DNA of 64,000 nt from NCBI GenBank assembly GCA_003045065.1, contig PSQJ01000004.1, positions 94,327-158,326 on the forward strand. The letters run 5' to 3'. Below the pieces are notes generated by a model. It did not search any database. It worked only from the letters and a program-made list of their open reading frames with translations, and was not told where the DNA came from. Position 1 is the stretch's first letter. Each line of letters begins with the position of its first letter. This DNA comes from Candidatus Liberibacter europaeus (GTDB taxonomy: Bacteria; Pseudomonadota; Alphaproteobacteria; Rhizobiales; Rhizobiaceae). This document shows, piece after piece, positions 61,803-64,000 of this stretch. The position numbers and the translations under genes are program-made.

Positions 61803-62123
61803 ATGCATAAATTTTTTCTACGTTGTATAAATAAAATAATGCTTGTGCAGATCATATTGGTTCAGTGTTGTATTGTGCCTCTTTCCGGTTGTTCCAATAT
61901 TCACAAAAACAAAACGTTGTCTGCATCAAATAATAGTATTGTCTTATCAGATTCAGAAATATATGCGTCTAGACCAAAACTCGTCGTAGGTGATAAGAAA
62001 GGTGATGTTTCCAATATAAATCAAGAAAATGATTTGAAGATCGTTGTACCTCAAGAAACACCCACTAATATATTGTCTAATTTTTATCTTCCAGATCCTC
62101 CGCTAGAATATTATGAACTATAG
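61803..62123 (+). CDS. small lipoprotein, unknown
   Basis: A 106-aa predicted lipoprotein with a long signal (MHKFFLRCINKIMLVQIILV) ending in the lipobox VPLSGC, then a Ser/Asn/Asp-rich mature part. Earlier in-frame starts (TTG at 61767, ATG at 61773 and 61794) are possible. No family is recognised. It is downstream of ribF by about 180 bp. Confidence 0.6.
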   Translation: MHKFFLRCINKIMLVQIILVQCCIVPLSGCSNIHKNKTLSASNNSIVLSDSEIYASRPKLVVGDKKGDVSNINQENDLKIVVPQETPTNILSNFYLPDPPLEYYEL

Positions 62124-62452
62124 AGTGTATAGTAATGAATTTGACATTAGTTATATGTAGTGTGTTGGAATAATATTGTGTTGCTAAATTATCTAGTTTT
62201 TAGAATTTTACTTGAGATCACCTCGTATACTAATTTATACTAATTGGTATATTTTTCGTTTTAATATGTATTTTTTAAAAATCATCTATCATGATTAGTG
62301 ATCGTATATTTCATTAAAATTTAACCCACTCATCTAGTAGTAGTTAGATTTAATTCTTATAATCTTTTGTTATGACTTTACAAAATTTATTTTAGATATT
62401 ATATTTACGTTTTTGATTGGTTTTTTTTATTACTTTAGCAGTTCTTTTTTTT

Positions 62453-62953
62453 ATGCGTGTTTTAGATAGAGATAAAATTATCCTTTTTACAATAAATTTC
62501 ATTACTTGGTTTATACCTTGGGTTATGCTTTCTTTCCCAGACATGAACAATCTTTGTCGTTATTATTGTTATAGTTATGGCGAAGGAATGTGTGGTTATG
62601 AAGAGTTAACTCATATGTTTTTCGGGATGTTTATTGCTCCCTTTTGCTTATTAAGCTTTTTGTTATCGTATCGTTTTATTACGCGCAATAGCGTTATGCG
62701 GTATTTTGAAGAATATGGATCAAAAATAAAAGAGCCAATTACTGTAATAGCGTCATTTGCTTTGATTATATACATAATAAATCAAATGATAATGATAATG
62801 ACAGGTGCATACTTAAATTTTGAAGGCATGTTTAATGGCATTTTATATCCATTCATTAGCCTGTTATTGACACAAGCAATAATATTAGTTGCAACAGGTA
62901 TGTTGATATCTGTCTTTTTCATGCAAATATATAAGCTATTTCAAAATAAATAG
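62453..62953 (+). CDS. polytopic membrane protein, unknown
   Basis: About 166 aa with four hydrophobic segments (LFTINFITWFIPWVMLSF, MFIAPFCLLSFLLSYRFI, VIASFALIIYIINQMIMIM, LLLTQAIILVATGMLIS) and a Cys/Tyr-rich loop after the first (CRYYCYSYGEGMCGYEE). The open frame extends back to a TTG at 62417, adding hydrophobic residues; the ATG at 62453 is my choice. No family is recognised. An oxidising periplasmic loop would be consistent with the three Cys. Confidence 0.6.
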   Translation: MRVLDRDKIILFTINFITWFIPWVMLSFPDMNNLCRYYCYSYGEGMCGYEELTHMFFGMFIAPFCLLSFLLSYRFITRNSVMRYFEEYGSKIKEPITVIASFALIIYIINQMIMIMTGAYLNFEGMFNGILYPFISLLLTQAIILVATGMLISVFFMQIYKLFQNK

Positions 62954-63570
62954 AACTATAAAGACAAGAAGTATTGATAGTCAATTTAAATTTTAAATAA
63001 TCAATATCTAAATTTTTTAAATGATTTTATTTTTTGCATGGCGTTACTTAATCTTTGATGGATTTCATGTTAGCACAATATTTTTTTATAAGATATGTTA
63101 AATGGCTTGTTTAAATATGTCACTTATTTCACCCTAATAATCATATTTTTATCAAATTATTTCTTATATCATTTATCGTCAAATTAACGTAGTTATCAAA
63201 TCTTAACTGCGCCACATACAAGTCATTTTTTAATAACATATCCTTCAATAAATTATTTCAATTATTTAGTAATAATAAATTTAAATCAATGACTTATACC
63301 CTTCCTATACTCCCTATTCTGTAGAGTCTTGATTATAAGATGTTTTCTTAGTTACAATTCCGTACTTTTCAACAACAATTCTGCCTCTATTTCTCTCTTA
63401 GTATTACGAGTCCTCTTAATCGCTTTCTCCATCAAAAACCCATTTACGTACCTCACTTAATGCGAACGAATATAAAATTCAATTCCTAATTACTAGAAGA
63501 TTCTTATCTATTATGTTTTGGTACGATATAAAATTTTATGAATTTATTACAAAAATCAGAAGAGCCGTTC
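62954..63570. other. spacer with a dispersed repeat copy
   Basis: No gene. A ~35-bp stretch at about 63363-63395 matches one at about 55257-55290, both a few hundred bases before a family lipoprotein (see finding). Confidence 0.55.
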
Positions 63571-64000
63571 ATGATATCAAAAAAAAATACATTCACTTAC
63601 TTACTTTTATCATCAACTATATTGTTAAATGGTTGTGATTGGCTTGACTCTAAACCTCTTAACACTATTGCGGGGATAGAAGCAATTAAATCTGATAATA
63701 ATGCGGATCCGATGGATTTGCCTGACTCTAAACCTCTTAACACTATTGCGGGGATAGAAGCAATTAAATCTGATAATAATGCGGATCCGCTGGATTGGCA
63801 TAATCTCATAGAACTATCAGATCAACAGTTCAACGAGTTAGCGAAACAGCATTCTCAGAGTGAGTTTTATAAATCACGTATTAAGTATCAAGGAGAGATG
63901 TTCTATATTGCTGACTACAAATTGAATAGAGCAAAAGAAGGTTTACGGTTACAACCTCACAATGAAAAGATGCAAAAAGAAGTAGATGACTGTGAACAAT
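63571..64000 (+). CDS. lipoprotein with 26-residue tandem repeat (runs off window)
   Basis: The ATG at 63571 opens MISKKNTFTYLLLSSTILLNGC, matching the lipoprotein at 22461. Immediately after the lipobox Cys, a 26-aa unit is present twice (DSKPLNTIAGIEAIKSDNNA then ADP-MD/LD); the copies differ in only four of 26 residues. The sequence continues with a charged helical region ending in LNRAKEGLRLQPHNEKM, which has the look of a TPR helix pair. It is open to base 64000, so the C-terminus is unknown. GAAGAG lies upstream as a ribosome site. Confidence 0.75.
   Translation, partial: MISKKNTFTYLLLSSTILLNGCDWLDSKPLNTIAGIEAIKSDNNADPMDLPDSKPLNTIAGIEAIKSDNNADPLDWHNLIELSDQQFNELAKQHSQSEFYKSRIKYQGEMFYIADYKLNRAKEGLRLQPHNEKMQKEVDDCEQ
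63646..63801 (+). repeat. 78-bp direct tandem duplication in lipoprotein gene
   Basis: Unit GACTCTAAACCTCTTAAC... begins at 63646 and again at 63724, so the period is 78 bp, a multiple of three. The copies are nearly identical at base level, which suggests recent duplication and possible copy-number variation between strains. Confidence 0.92.

Noticed and set aside
63597..63809. 70-codon minus-strand frame with a perfect internal repeat
   Set aside because: It is the antisense shadow of the 78-bp tandem duplication in the lipoprotein gene.

Overview
The window is AT-rich DNA from an alphaproteobacterium of the Rhizobiales with a reduced, partly decaying genome. Gene content and order fit 'Candidatus Liberibacter': a complete rhizobial-order nuo operon followed by birA, rnj, proS, lolC and lolD, a plant-type gshA, a Brucella Omp10-like lipoprotein beside hemH, GapR, a DUF1217 flagellar protein, and DUF5330 beside sufE. 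The species cannot be fixed from sequence reading alone; the genus call is inference from gene families and order.

Layout. 1-1222: 5' end of lysC (minus) divergent from ubiG. 1237-22003: one long minus-strand block of tRNA-Asp, nuoA to nuoN (all 14 complex I subunits), birA, rnj, proS, lolC/E and lolD, densely packed. 22318-25933: tRNA-Val, a small lipoprotein, then an AT-rich remnant of a small single-stranded-DNA phage. The remnant holds a rolling-circle Rep with HUH motifs, three stem-loops at its 3' end, tiny membrane ORFs and a frameshifted Pro-rich protein. 25934-28447: a secreted helical protein and a long gene-poor gap. 28448-48486: housekeeping genes separated by unusually large spacers: ppiD, rsmE, gshA, pdxH, fabI, an NtrC-like regulator with degenerate receiver and AAA+ domains, pepF, pabB, omp10, hemH, queE, ubiA, purD, a secreted HPE1-like candidate, a PrxQ/Bcp peroxiredoxin and gapR. 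48647-57380: DUF1217 protein with about six repeats, a YkvI-like membrane protein, a peptidoglycan-binding protein, DUF5330, sufE, a frameshifted lipoprotein and about 1.5 kb without genes. 57451-64000: groEL/groES, a HAD phosphatase, ribF, a lipoprotein, a membrane protein, and a lipoprotein with a 78-bp tandem duplication that runs off the window.

The genes cover respiration (complex I, with ubiG and ubiA for ubiquinone), cofactors (heme, FAD, PLP, glutathione, folate precursor, biotin ligation, Fe-S via SufE), envelope maintenance (Lol export, PpiD, lipoproteins) and proteostasis (GroESL). The left third is compact. The rest shows erosion: homopolymer indels, gene fragments, simple repeats, and copies of a lipoprotein signal-peptide module.

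The most notable observations are: (i) the phage-like Rep, whose N-terminal Cys motif has been put out of frame by two compensating T-run indels, with a nearby hairpin cluster; (ii) an NtrC-family regulator lacking both the phospho-acceptor Asp and the GAFTGA loop; (iii) a dispersed lipoprotein family and an associated ~40-bp repeat; and (iv) a heptanucleotide repeat inside nuoN.
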